Shown: positions 1 to 10,739 of the stretch, piece after piece | Layout: every line of letters starts with the position of its first letter | How positions within the stretch are numbered: the first letter of the stretch is position 1 | Assembly: GCA_030374765.1 (NCBI GenBank) | Contig: JARGXX010000002.1 | Coordinates: 1,178,001-1,242,000 of the forward strand | Direction of reading: 5' to 3' | Length of the DNA stretch: 64,000 nucleotides | Source of the DNA: Agarophyton chilense | Taxonomy: Eukaryota > Rhodophyta > Florideophyceae > Gracilariales > Gracilariaceae | The notes under the pieces: generated by a model | Told to the model about the DNA's origin: nothing | Database searches by the model: none | What the model saw: the letters and a program-made list of their open reading frames with translations, nothing else | Program-made: the position numbers and the translations under genes

Positions 1-71
1 GTTGGTTTGAGGGTGTTTGAGCCAGACTTTTGTCATTCACATCTAGTGTTTAGCATCCAAAAATAGGCCGT

Positions 72-260
72 AAACTAGCAGGGGCTTTTGCAATCGGTTC
101 CCATTCATAATGTGCAGGATTTTGATATAGAATCGAAAGCCAAAACTAGCTGGCACTCTGAAAAAGTAACAGAAATTACCTCTGCACCCGCGGTCCGTCA
201 TTTTTCGCAGATTTTTCGTCGGATATCTTCCCGCATATTAAACTAGCTGCTCATACTAGC
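72..260. repeat. Cluster of AAACTAGC motifs (possible transposon subterminal repeats)
   Basis: The 8-mer AAACTAGC occurs at 72-79, 143-150 and 240-247, with a near copy ending at 260. The same motif is clustered in both orientations at 53730-53800, just left of the transposase gene near 54 kb. Clustered short motifs near element ends are typical of CACTA/tnp2-type transposons, where they bind transposon proteins. No terminal inverted repeat was identified here, so the assignment to an element end is inference. Confidence 0.35.
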
Positions 261-299
261 TTTCCGAGAACACAGACGTCCTGCACCTGACTTCACAAT

Positions 300-1264
300 C
301 GAATCTTCAAGTGCCTCTCTGTAATGTCTATAGTAAGCTTTACCCATAAATGGATGTCAGCCTATAACATGCTCCCGTATAATAAAAATGGGGCATAGAC
401 TAAACTCTATCAAGATTCTTTCCATTGACTCATTGCCATACCCTCGATCCGCCGTGAAAATACATCCCACCAACGACTCTTCACCCCGTCCATCTAACAG
501 CTTCTCGAGTAACTTTGTATCTGCTAACGTTTGTCCTTCTTCTTGTCTTCTAAACCGTGTGGCCAGGGTGACTCTGAACAACGCATCAGACACAGCGTCA
601 GCTTTGTGACCCTCTCGGAATTCCTTTCGTGAGCTAAGAGTGTTCTCCTAAGTATCACCAGCGCGTGTGCCAAACAGATCATCAACTAAAGTTATGACAG
701 TACGCAAAGGCTCAGAACGACCTTCCTAGTGTCTGCCAAAGCAATTGTCTCGAACTCCGTCAGCTTTTGCATCTGATGTCATTGCGAATTCCATGTCGCC
801 TGTTCGCTCTCACCTATTCCTGTTACTAGATAAGCCAGGACTTGAGACGCTATGTATCTCATCCTTTCTAAATCAGATGGAACACAATCTGCCTATCTTA
901 AGATATAAATGGCTTTATGAAAACTTAATCGAGTTGTGTTAGAAAACAGCAAAACAGCGACATAGCGATACATGTCAGGTATTGAGAACTATGCTGCAGA
1001 TTCACGCGCAGTGGGTTTGTTTACCCTTACACACGCACTGAGCCATTCCAATAATTGCCGTATGAAGTGATTACGAACAAGAAACGGCACTCCACACCTG
1101 GTTCGATATAAGTTTTTTACCTCTAGCTTCAACTTGAGATTCCTCATTGAGGCCCTACAAAAATAGCGAGCGGGGTGTTGTAACCAATGGTTGGAGAACT
1201 CCATCATCAAGCCGTTGCATTTTGTCTTGCTCATAACGAAACCAGCGCTCGAATCCTCCAACAC
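300..1264 (-). pseudogene. Decayed DDE-type transposase with TADRGYG motif
   Basis: The best piece is the minus-strand frame at 357-593 (78 codons). It carries an RFRRQEEG segment, an RGEESL segment and then FTADRGYG followed by a hydrophobic stretch and REH. A stop falls just after this, and an HPF motif continues beyond it. The ADRGY signature marks the second catalytic Asp region of IS4-like DDE transposases, and similar eukaryotic transposases carry an RGE...TADRGYG...H..HPF order. Upstream on the same strand (600-1264) are further transposase-like scraps in several frames, including an AHALVILRR run and an open frame at 989-1264. Many stops and frame changes show it is dead. The superfamily is not certain. 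Confidence 0.5.
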
Positions 1265-1817
1265 TTTGTTTGATCTCCTTTATGAACCCTCTCTGCCACG
1301 AGCTCTCCCCCCCACCTCCAGTCGTCTCCTTCGCCGCCCATTTGTAGAGTCTCGTCCTCTTCCTCGCCCTCTTCCGCGTATGGTTGGCCTATAATCAACA
1401 CTTAGGTCTTTATAAAGCAGAACGGTTGCTTTTTAAGGCGCTTAAAGCAGTATTTTCCCAACTGCTGCGGTGGCATTCCGCACAAGTGGGACAGATTTTC
1501 GGGGACAATCTGCTGGGGAATTGTCAGCAATTTGATGGGTGATGCACTACTTCCATCGACAAAGGATTATTTCCAAAAGGCAGAGATGACAAGGTGGAAG
1601 TCTTGAGTAACTTGACCGAAGAGACAGTAATTTCACTTTGATTGCAAAGGTTGAAAACATGAAAGGTCGAGAAAAAACCACTGAACTCGGCCGTTAGCGT
1701 AGACTAAGATCAAAATAGACAGATAGTGAGCAAGAGGCCATCAATTTTTGGTATTTTACGGCTAATAGAGCCAAATTATCGCTCCTAAGAACAACACAAT
1801 CTCATCTGCATTTTTCG
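610..1817. other. Stretch without an intact gene
   Basis: Apart from decayed transposase scraps on the minus strand up to about 1264, I see no coding region, RNA gene or repeat here. 1265-1817 holds nothing I can identify. Confidence 0.5.
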
Positions 1818-3065
1818 TTAAGTCCATTTTTTGGATCTTAGCATACTAAGGATATGCAAACCAAATTGTTTGTGGCTCTTATGACAAAGACTGGCTTCAG
1901 GATGGCTTCTGGACTCCACTATAGTGCCGGTCTTCCCGAGCAATCTTTCCATGAGGAATAGGGAGATGACCTTTAGCGCCCCGCAGTCCTCCAAAATATC
2001 CGGAAGATGGGGAATTTCATGCGTTCTAGGGATAAGACACAACGCATGATCATCGTCAACGTAGAAATAAGTGAACAAAACCCGCATGAATTTTGGCCCA
2101 CGAACCAATGAAATTTCATGGTCTTCTCTATTTCCGGAATCGGGTGAAATGCGATAGGGTGAATGTTCGACGTCAAAGAACAAAACGTTTGCAGCTTCGT
2201 ATCGACTCCGATACCCGACACCACTGTAAGCGCGTAAAACATGGCGAAATTCTTGTAGTTCTCTGCTTTAAACAGCTTGAGATCTCCGGCGCCAAGCGGT
2301 GCTCGCCCAAAAGCTGAAAGCAAACTTCACGGGCTGCCCTCTAAAGCTCGGTTCATCGCTTCAAACTGGGTTTGCGAAAAAGTGAAACGGGAAACAAATC
2401 CGGAATCTTCTTGTGCTGTGCTGTGCACAGTCTTAAACTATGCGGAACCCACTCTAGTATCAAAAGGTGCATATGTTCATACGGATATTTTTACGGTATT
2501 CCATGGTCAAGCAGGAAATCGCCGGCTAGCGTTTGATACCTTCTTGAATGAGTATATCGTGTAGCCATTCTTCATCTCTAGTTTTCACATCCAAGTGGAT
2601 CGATTCCTATGCCAGCACAGCATCTTCGCTCTCCATCCGGACGGCACACTACTTCCCAATGTAGTCACAACAAGCTTTTCTATCTCCATAAAACTCAAAG
2701 AGACGAGGAAATTTTGAATAACTAGATAGAAGGGCTTGTGTAGATCTCCGGCTAATTCTTATTGCAGTTTTACGAAAGAAACACCAAGGCAATTTTAAAT
2801 TTTGTCCCAAATGGCCAAGCTCTTTGGGAGCAGCAGGGTAGTCAGACGTCATGAAAAGCGAATCGATATATAGCTTATTCTGCTTTCCATCGCAGCTTGG
2901 AGCATCAACTTCGCTTTCCATCATTCGAATGTCTTCAAAAATGGGTTTAAGTAAAGAATCGAAGTAGCCGAGCGATTTAAACCAAGCACAAAAACTATTT
3001 TGAGGCATTCGGCGGCTAGAAACCGTGTTTGAAATCCAAGAGTCAAAACGGTGAGGGTAATGCAA
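1818..3065 (-). pseudogene. Decayed tnp2-like (CACTA/Plavaka superfamily) transposase
   Basis: Three minus-strand fragments in different frames keep the order expected of tnp2-type transposases. At 3065-2649 there is YIDSLFMTSDYPAAPKE, resembling the Asp-Tyr-Pro segment that precedes the zinc-binding region. Near 2510-2440 there is YPYEHMHLL, resembling the conserved aromatic-x-x-x-H-x-L-G block. At 2323-1973 there is KLFKAENYKNF, resembling the F-K-A-x-E-x-x-N-F block, and at 2183-1818 PHLPDILEDCGALK followed by ERLLGK, resembling the H-L-x-D-D-x-x-x-x-G-x-L ... F-E-N-x-L-G-K block. Frameshifts and stops separate the pieces. The right edge coincides with the left LTR of the Ty3 element, which may have landed in it. 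Related in superfamily, not closely in sequence, to the intact transposase at 54 kb. Confidence 0.55.
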
Positions 3066-3502
3066 TGACGGGTTGGGTCAGCGTACGGGTCTCCACCGGT
3101 GGTAGCGTGGTAGAGCGGGTCCTAAGGTTCGGATACTTGACGGCGGCACTCCCAGAGTACTTGGTGCAATGGGCTGGCGTTTACTGCGTAGTCCTACAGG
3201 TTGGAGCTACGGAAACGGTGGGTTGAAAACCAAAGGGTGGAACTAATATACCAAAGGGGGTTATTTAGTATCCTAACGGTGCCTACCTTACTCTAAGGGA
3301 GAAGTGTCACTCGAGCCAAGTAAATAGTACTGGCGAGGCGCTGGGATCTCCCTGGCACTGTAATGCTAATCTATTACACTAATTAAAAAAAAATAATCAT
3401 CTACATGAGTCCACCTGAGGTCGACCCGTCCACGTGCCGCCTGTAAGATACCTCAGGGCCCGGCGGCTTACAGGGCTCAACCATTCTCATTGCTCATTCA
3501 CA
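3056..3502 (-). repeat. 3' LTR of the Ty3/gypsy element
   Basis: Aligns along its full length with 11444-11889 with scattered substitutions and small indels. Its minus-strand start is TGTGAATGAG at 3502. The other end is decayed (the GGTAATG at 3056 corresponds to TGTAACG at 11444). It carries tRNA-like A-box and B-box motifs on the plus strand, antisense to the element, at 3100-3110 and 3126-3136. Confidence 0.9.
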
Positions 3503-3515
3503 TATATCCCTCCTT
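3503..3515 (-). other. Polypurine tract of the Ty3/gypsy element
   Basis: On the minus strand the bases just before the 3' LTR read AAGGAGGGATATA, directly followed by the TGTGAA start of the LTR. Position and composition fit the second-strand primer site. This also supports the minus orientation. Confidence 0.6.
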
Positions 3516-3559
3516 AGGATTCGACCGTCACGGCGATGTCTAAATTGCCTAACACCTTC

Positions 3560-4640
3560 CTGGGGGTCTGGCTCTAGTTGGACCTATGGGTTAACGTCCA
3601 ATCTTGCCTTCGGGCTCGGAACATCGTGATTCTCAGCGTCCGAATGGACTGGACACGAGCGGTGCCGTGCCCGACATGTCGGCGTCTTATGACCGATCCA
3701 GCGGTTAGTTGCTCTCGTTACCAGTGGGCGCGACGGGGCGTCGCATCGCTACCATCCTCGGGGGTACCAGTGGGTAAGAGCTCACCTTTGGCGCCAGGTT
3801 GGCAATTAGTTCACCTTAGGTACTGTACGCGCACCGGCGGGTGGTTACTTTCCGCTTTTCCTATCCTTCAGTCTTCCTTTGGCGATCCCACGCGCGTTGT
3901 CTGCCGTGAACCACGGTGCGCGCTTAGTCCATTCAAGGTCACGTCAGTCATCTTGCCCGAGTCGGTTTCATCTTTCCTTCCTCCCGTCGCGGTATTCCTC
4001 CATTGGTCGCGCGCGATGCTGCGATCGCCTTATAAGCCCGTCGGATATGCCGTTCTCCCTCCGGACTATGTCGCTTCCGTTGGTTTTCCTATCCATTTCC
4101 CGGCGGATCGACTTGTGGGCAGCGACACCATTGCTTCGAACAACCAAACGGGGAGCTTCTCTGGATACCAAGTATCTGAAGAGCGCCCCGGGGACCGCTC
4201 TGACCATACCATCGGACGAAATCCGCGAGCAGCGCAACACGCCATTCTGCCGTCCCGTTGGTATTACTGCCTCGATGGAAATTGGGAAAGTCCTTAGGGA
4301 AGCTTACTCCTGGGTGCGTCGCTTTGCGCGCTACCTCGCGGCTGTTCAACAGGGTCAGAATCTGAAGACCGCCATGGTCAATATCTGGTAGTAGAATGCA
4401 CAGGTGATGTTCCAGAGGGCTACTGCCGATTTGGATGCCAGGTATGGTCTACATTTGAACGACCGGGGAGCTTCCGATGGTGACAATAGTTGCTCAGGTG
4501 AATCTCCGCCGAAGAAGCGTGCTTGGCTCGCTCGGACCGGTTCTGGTGGTTCAGTTGGCTCTTTGAGTGACCCTAGTCCCGGTTTCGCTCGTGCAGGTTC
4601 CAATGAGGACGACGGAGTTATTCTTGCGCCGCCCCAGTGA
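3560..4640 (+). pseudogene. Decayed antisense ORF inside the Ty3 element
   Basis: Between the integrase end and the 3' LTR lies about 1.1 kb whose best coding potential is on the plus strand, opposite to gag-pol. One frame is open from 3578 to 4297 and holds a CPTCRRLMTDPAVSC segment. Another is open from 3879 to 4391, stops at tandem TAG TAG codons (4389-4394), and resumes in the same frame to 4640 with a charged Gly/Ser-rich tail (SGESPPKKRAW). Antisense ORFs in this position are known from some plant Ty3 elements. I recognise no domain. The frames could be joined by one frameshift plus the tandem stops, or could be chance openings in GC-rich DNA. Confidence 0.35.
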
Positions 4641-4759
4641 GTCCTGATGGTGTTCCGAGCGCTTCCGCGAACCTGGAGGTCATGGTGAGGGCTGTTCTAC
4701 CTCTGTTAGTTGTCAAAATAAATTAATTTTTGTGCTTTCCCAAGGTCTTTCTTGTATCT

Positions 4760-5170
4760 CAAACGTGCGTGCCCCGGCACGGCGTCCAATCTTGATAGCG
4801 TCTCGGGTTTTCTTCAGGTGTCTCCGATGGACTGACCTTGTTCCATGATGCGGGAGCTACGACGAACCGTCGTGCTCCGGCGAACCGTCGCGTCGGGAGG
4901 CGGTTTGGGAGGCGGTTTGGGAGGCGGTTTGGGATCATTCGGATCAATGGTTGCCTCCTCATGAAGGCTGCACTCCGAGTGGCTGGCCTTGCGCCGATAG
5001 CGAGCGATAAATTTAGCCGGAATGGTTTTAGGCTCTTGCCAAATGTCTTTCTCAGGTTTGTAGCCGAACTAACGGACGCGATAGCGCATAGTTCTATCTT
5101 TTCCCCAACCGGCAGAGATAATGCACTCAATCACACATTCCGGGTGGTGTTCATTCCCCGGAAGGAGAGT
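4760..5170 (-). pseudogene. Chromodomain-like C-terminus of the integrase
   Basis: On the minus strand, starting near 5165, one frame gives HPECVIECI, then a basic segment ending RYRVR, then FGYKPEKDIW and a short helix-like end (PAKFIARY). This matches the chromodomain order of two beta-strands, W-x-G-Y-x-x-x-x-D-x-W and C-terminal helix. A TAG at 5069-5071 sits where the conserved Trp before the G-Y motif is expected. Downstream the frame enters a Pro/Lys repeat encoded by a 12-bp tandem repeat near 4900-4935. Chromodomains on integrases steer chromoviruses to heterochromatin in other hosts. Confidence 0.55.
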
Positions 5171-5813
5171 GTGGTTCAGAGGGGCGAATCCATCGGAGTC
5201 CGTTGGGAGAGATGTTTCATAGTAGTTTGGGGCTATTCTGGTCCGCGGGAACTGCCTTCGGGGTTTTTTTAAGACTTGCGCGTCGACCTGAGGTCGTGGT
5301 TATTTCGTTGGGCCAGGGTGCTCGGACTTTAGTAGTCCAGAGGAACTGAGAGCTCGTGTCACGCGGTCAATAGACACGGTGTCCTGTAGGCCGTCAATTG
5401 GCAACTTGATGGTGTGTTCATTGGCCTTAAGGACTTTTTATGTTCCCGTCGAGCGGGGTTAGAGCTTCCGCGTAGTGTTCTCGAGTTCCTCACTGTCCTT
5501 TGGTGACCGGTCCAGGTAAACCAGGCTTTCTTTCCCAAATATCGGTGTGTTCCAAACGGCTTTGTCCAAATTTACCTTGTAGCGCCATTGGGCTTTGGTT
5601 AGTACAGTTCTGACCGATTGGATAATGCGGTCGATGCGTCGGCGCGAGTAGCGCTTCGCCTAGGTAGAAGTCATTCGTTCGGTTATGTACTGGGGTATGA
5701 TAGACTCCTGGAGATCAACAGCTATCGGCGACGGCGCGCTCGTTAGCGTTAAACCGAACGGTTTTGTCCCTGTGGAAGCGGGAACCTGTGTGTTGTAGGC
5801 ATAAAGCAGCTGC

Positions 5814-7001
5814 TCAACGTAGTCGTCTCAGTCCAATTGGTGCTCCGATACTTAGTGTGCCAATCGGTCCACAAGGGTGCGGTCGAACCGTTCGGCTTGT
5901 CCATCGGTTTGCGGGTGGTACGCCGGCCACATGTTTGATACCTAAGGTAGCACAAACGTGTGCGAAGAATTTGGATACGATCTGGCTGCATTTATCCGTA
6001 AGGATGTAGAATAGCATTCCATATGGATATGTCCAGTGGGACAAGAAGGCCGTGGCAACATCCGTGGCCGTTGTCTTCCCTAGAGGTAGGGCTCGGGTAA
6101 GTTTGGTAAACCTATCGGTTATAACCAAAACAAACCGTTTCCCTTGGGACGACTTAGGCAAAGGCCCAAGTATATCCATTGCGACAAATTCCATCGGACC
6201 TGCGGAGGAAAAGAGCTTCAATTTGGGCTGGTGGTTGGCGCGAGACCCTTGGATCTGTGCGCGTGATGCACAGTTCCGTGCGGTTGGCCATAGGTCCTGC
6301 GCCATTATTGGCCAGTAGAAGAACTTTTTTAGGGTCTGGTACATTCGTGGGCCTCCAGGGTGACCAGCCAAGCGAGGGAAATGAGCGAGGTATAGGAATC
6401 GCTCCCTTAGCGAAGTTGGTAATACCCGTTGGAGTGCGCCATCCAGCGGCGAGCGGCGACATAGTAGTCCAAATCGGTCAAAGTCGAACAGGCGTCTCGG
6501 GATTCCTATCAATTGGGCTGTTTCCTTGCAGTACTCGTCTTCGACCTGCGCCTGTATGGGTTCCTCACTAGTTATAGGGAAGAGCTCTTTTTCCTCCGGG
6601 TCTATCGCGTTAACCTGGGGTGGTGCCGAGTTGGGCGGTATTATCTCCCAGTCCAATAGGTATACTTCGTTCTCCTCTACCTCAGAAAATCCCGATTGCA
6701 CCTTACCCAAAAGGTCATCTGTTTCCGTATAGTCCAGAGGTCCATCGCCTGTAAAGGGGGTAGGAATGAGGACGTCCAATAAAGTGTCGTCAGTTCCGTC
6801 GGTAATGATTCGCGACAGGGCATCTGCTGCCTGGTGCTTGATGCCTGGCCTATAGGTTATCTTGTAGTCATATTCGGACAGCCTGAGGCGCCACTGAGCG
6901 AGGCGGCTTGATGCATCGGTCATATTGAGTAGCCAGCGGAGTGAATCGTAATCTGTCCTAATGGTAAACCTGGTTCCTTCGAGGTACGGAAGGAGTGTCA
7001 A
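5814..7001 (-). pseudogene. Ty3 pol: end of RNase H and integrase
   Basis: A 395-codon minus-strand frame. The start holds the Ty3 RNase H end (TIRTDYDSLRWLLN, then ITYRPGIKHQAADALSR). After a linker, the HHCC zinc domain follows (H...AGHPG...FYWP...C), although its second Cys pair is disturbed (NCASRA). The integrase core has MDILGPLP with the first catalytic Asp, VITDRFTKL, and ILTDKCSQIVSKFF with the second. The frame then shifts: the expected HPQTDGQ-type block with the catalytic Glu continues in another frame near 5940-5820. The frame ends at 5814. The protein is therefore broken. Confidence 0.85.
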
Positions 7002-7112
7002 TACGGACCATACGATGGCTAGAAATTCCGTTTCGGTCGTACTGTAGTTTTGTTCCGCGCTTGTGAGCGTTCTGCTCTAGTATCTAATAGTTCGATAGTC
7101 CTTTGGTGACTC

Positions 7113-7421
7113 CTATTCCGGTAGCAGTGCACAACCCACTTGGACATCAGAGGCATCTGTGTCCAGGACGAAAGGCCTATTGGGCTTTGGTAAAGCCAAT
7201 ATGGGTGGGTTCAGCAATTTGTCCTTAAGGGTCTGAAATGCCTCGTACTGGTCGTCGGTAAGGGCATCAAACTTCGAAGGTGTTCCCTTCTTCAGAATCG
7301 CGTTGAGAGGGGCCGAGATCTTGGCAAAACCCTTGGGCGAACCGTCGGTAAACGTTGCACAAGCCCACGAAGGATCGGAGTTCCGTGTGGGTCCTAGGAG
7401 GCTTAGCCTGGCGAATCGCAT
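7113..7421 (-). pseudogene. Ty3 pol: RT thumb to RNase H start
   Basis: A 102-codon frame with the connection region (KISAPLNAILKKGTPSKF, then FQTLKDKLLNPPILALP) and the start of RNase H (FVLDTDASDVQVGCAL), which carries the first RNase H Asp residues. It ends at a stop before the next pol fragment, so the reading frame between RT and RNase H is interrupted. Confidence 0.8.
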
Positions 7422-7629
7422 TTGTGGTCCGTGTGGCCAACTTTAGCTTTCCTTGGAGGACGAAATGACCGAGATGGTCAACTTAGGCCTGGAACGAAGC
7501 GCATTTGCGTAGTTTCAGAGTTACTCAAGCGTCCTGCAGGATTGTTAGCACCTTCCTCATGTGGCGAAGGTGTTCCTTTACGGTCCGTAAGAAGATTATA
7601 ATGTCACCGAAACTGACCAGAGCGAATTT

Positions 7630-7941
7630 TCATTTGACTTTGGACAGTTTGATGTCCACCACCCGTTCGAAAGTTGCTGGTGCATTCTTCAAACCAAAGG
7701 GCATGCGATTAAATCTGGACAGACCTTCGTGGGTGGTAAAGGGTTTCAGCGCTCTCGCGTCCTCTGCCAGAGGGATTTGCCAATTTCCCGAGTTGGCTTC
7801 CAGTGTGGTAAATAATACAGCTTCGCCTAAGAAATCATGACAGTTGTCCATGCGGGGTATCGGGTATGAGACCCTCTTGGTTACTGCGTTCAGCTTCCTG
7901 TAGTCGACACAGAACCTGACGGAGCCATCTTTCTGCGCCAC
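7630..7941 (-). pseudogene. Ty3 pol: reverse transcriptase core, catalytic motif lost
   Basis: The frame contains KDGSVRFCVDYRKLN (motif with the first catalytic Asp region), YPIPRMD, and FNRMPFGLKNAPATFERVV, all classic Ty3 RT blocks. The YVDD block lies just beyond the frame end, near 7590-7610 on the minus strand, and reads SFGDIIIF, so one of the two adjacent Asp residues is gone. The enzyme would be inactive even if frames were restored. Confidence 0.85.
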
Positions 7942-8120
7942 GAGGACTAGGGGACTTGCTCATTCGGATTCGTTTGAAAGCGCCGGCTCTATGACTTGAG
8001 CTTTGCTCATCTTGTCCATCTGGTCGGCGACAATTTCCCTACCATTAAGGCCGGTACGGTGTGGGTGCTGGAACTGTGGTCTAGCATCATCGTGAAGGTC
8101 AATGCGGTGTGTAGTGGCTC

Positions 8121-8723
8121 TTATTGTGCCCAATCTACCTGACTACATGGCCTGGTATCCCCTGAGAAGATCAAGTATCTGGGGCCTATAGGATTCGAAT
8201 TCTGCGCCAATAGCGACCCTTCCCTCCCAAGAGTCGACGTCCTCGTCGGGAGTTGGCGTTTCAGATTATCCATTTGGGCCTCCATAATGGCCATAGGCGC
8301 GGGTAGAGTGGTGCCAATCACTGTAACTTTAGGTAAGCGTAAGGGTTTATCTCGGAAGTTGCTGATTGTTACCAAGAACGGTCTGTTAGGGAGGATGTCC
8401 ATTACTCCATTGGCCATCATGGTAAGTTGCTTCAGAACCGTTTTCGGGGGTTCCTGAATCGTTACAAGACCTGGGGACTGGGAATGGACCGATACAGCGA
8501 TTTGGGTGATCGACGGTATCGTCATGGCCTTGCACAGGCAAACCTTATTGGAATTCGTGTTTTTGGAGACAACCGCTGGTTTGCGGTTAGCTTTTGGCCC
8601 TGGGGCGGAACCAGTTATGGAGATGGAAGGTGCGCGGTAGAACGCGACTTTTTTACGGCCTGGATAAATGGCCTTAATGTATCTGTCGATAAAGAAGGGC
8701 CCTATGATTGCCTCAGCGCCCAA
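8121..8723 (-). pseudogene. Ty3 pol: protease C-terminal part and linker to RT
   Basis: The frame opens with GAEAIIGPFFIDRYIKAI, matching the protease segment G-A-x-x-I-I-G-x-x-F-I-D. A Pro/Thr-rich linker of about 150 residues leads towards RT. The frame is offset from the protease start at 8809-9102. Confidence 0.65.
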
Positions 8724-8808
8724 GTTAGAACATACAAGAAACCACGTGCGGACTTTGAATTGTCCTAACTGGAGGTAAAGTGGTACTATCCTTTAAATGT
8801 CCATTGGT

Positions 8809-9102
8809 CTACCTGATGCATCGGTAATTCTTTGGGGTCTTTCTTGCCTGAACAAAATCTTGCCACCCCAGTAGGAGTAGCTTAGGATGTACCAACTTGG
8901 GACCAGCGCCTGTTTCCAATACAGCTGTGCTCACTCGAGAGTTGTTGGAACGAAGTCCTACGCTTACTAGAACTTTATAGTTCTCTTTCCTGAGGATACA
9001 CACAGGGTCGTTACTGTGTTCCAATTGTGGTTCATCCTGAGTGGTCCATTGTGGGTGATTTGTATTGTGAGGTAAGGAGCTCTTTGGCTCATGACCGTCC
9101 AA
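8809..9102 (-). pseudogene. Ty3 pol: protease N-terminal part, active-site Asp replaced
   Basis: Contains VLVSVGLRSNNS followed by AVLETGAGPKLV. Retroviral-type aspartic proteases have D-T/S-G at this point; here the Asp is Glu. This is seen directly and argues against protease activity. Confidence 0.65.
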
Positions 9103-9152
9103 TTGGTTGAGGCAGGGGCTTAAAGAAGGAGGATTAGCCTCGAGTCGTCCCT

Positions 9153-10388
9153 CTAGGAGTTTTCGGATGGGGATTCCGTTTCTTCCTGAGGATAGGATTC
9201 TTCCACGGGGTCGCCCATAGGATCTATAATGACGTCATCCTGTGGGGCTCTGATCGGAGTATCCGGAGGCGTGGCATAGCGTGAGCTTCCAGGGGTCCCT
9301 ATAGTTCGTTGCTGTGCCCTCTTATACATTCCTTCGAATCTCCGCACCCGGTAAGTCTCTTCCCTTACGGCTAGGAGGGTTTTACGTGCGTCCTTAGGCA
9401 GATCCCTCGTGCAGTCACAAGGTTGGGTCAGCGAAAGGAAGAGGAAGCAAGCCCTTGGAGAGCGAACAAAAATATCCTTGCGGGGCGGAAACGGGGAATA
9501 CTTGGGTGTGGGTGGTCTAGTGGTCGCTGTAGCTCTCTGTGAGGTATATGATGGGGGCCCGGACGGAGAAGCACTGAAATTGACCGCAAGGACATCTCTC
9601 GAATCGGCGTAATGGAGTGATGCATCCATGTCCGACTCCGTAGAGCTAACCAAATGAGCTTGGCTGGGTTTACGCAATGGAATTGCGTGTCTTATGGATA
9701 TATCAGCGTTGCGCCTGGAGGTCCTGTAGGTTTTACCATGACCCTCTGCGTAGGTAACGAGCATTCGGAAGGTGTATTGCGGGTTTTCCGTGTGGTAATT
9801 GCGCATATGTGTCCGAATGGCAGGGAGCAATACCGTGGTGGAGTGACGGTAAAGCAGTCCGTCGGAGAACATGTTTCCACATCGGTAAGCCTTCTTCCAT
9901 AGGTCGTCTGCGAAGGTCGATTCAGTCGTGTTGGAGCTCTGCCTGAAGGATATTACTTTCTGGTGGACATCCATTATAACGTCATCCATGGCGTAAGTTC
10001 CCAAGAGGTAATGAACAACCTGAGGGTATGACCTGAAAAGCTCACGGTTTTGAGCATCCACGAGGTCAGTTGTGCCAGATATCTTCGAAACCACTCGGTC
10101 ACGCGCCTGTCCTGTAAAGAAGAATTGGAAAAGGTACAGAGCGGCCCAATCGTGGACAACGTTCTGATCGCCGGCCGTACGGAACAAACTGAGAAACCTG
10201 AAGAAAAGAATGGGATTGGAACCCGAAAACTTGTCCAAAATGGTTAGTTGCATCGTTTTGGCCCATTTGGCGACTCTGCGAGCCACCGAACCAGAGTACT
10301 TCGGGGACCTGTCGGCCAGCCGGTAATTCCGGTAGTCTAGAACATTAAAAAAAGTTCGTTTGTTGTTGTCAGTGGTCTGAGGCCTCAA
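9153..10388 (-). pseudogene. Ty3 gag-like capsid region
   Basis: A 411-codon minus-strand frame just upstream of the protease. It includes the capsid-like segment FSGSNPILFFRFLSLFRTA and aromatic-rich helices (LYLFQFFFTGQARDRV), followed by a basic and Pro-rich tail. No CCHC zinc knuckle is visible. The N-terminal part of gag probably continues in the separate frame at 10740-11408, across a homopolymer tract. Confidence 0.7.
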
Positions 10389-10597
10389 ACGGCAGCCTAA
10401 TCCACTTCCGAGTCGGTCGTTTCGATCGAGGCCGATTAGGAATCATTCGTATCCGAATGGCCTCTTCTTTTACTCCTTCTGTTCTTCTTTCTCCTGCGGT
10501 TACTTTTTTTCTTTCCAGCGGAATAAGGACCTAAAGGATCGATCTCTCTATCAGTTCCGATGGAGCCCTGAGGTCGCTGTACCTCATATAATCCGTC

Positions 10598-10618
10598 GGG
10601 GGGGGGGGGGGGGGGGGG
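10598..10618. repeat. Poly-G tract, 21 nt
   Basis: An uninterrupted run of 21 G on the plus strand, that is C on the coding strand of the Ty3 element, located between the two gag frames. It may explain the separation of the frames by slippage, or reflect uncertain run length in the assembly. Confidence 0.9.
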
Positions 10619-10739
10619 TAAGCGGTCTCTCTTTTAGACGCAGAGCTTCTCTTCTGCTCCTCTCTTGTTCCTCCCTTGTATTTTCCTTATGGGCAACCTG
10701 TCTCTCATCTAGACGCAGAGCTTCTCTTCTGCTCCTAGA

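Noticed and set aside
4355..4603. Minus-strand 82-codon frame in the Ty3 3' region
   Set aside because: No integrase or chromodomain similarity; the plus-strand frame over the same bases looks more protein-like.
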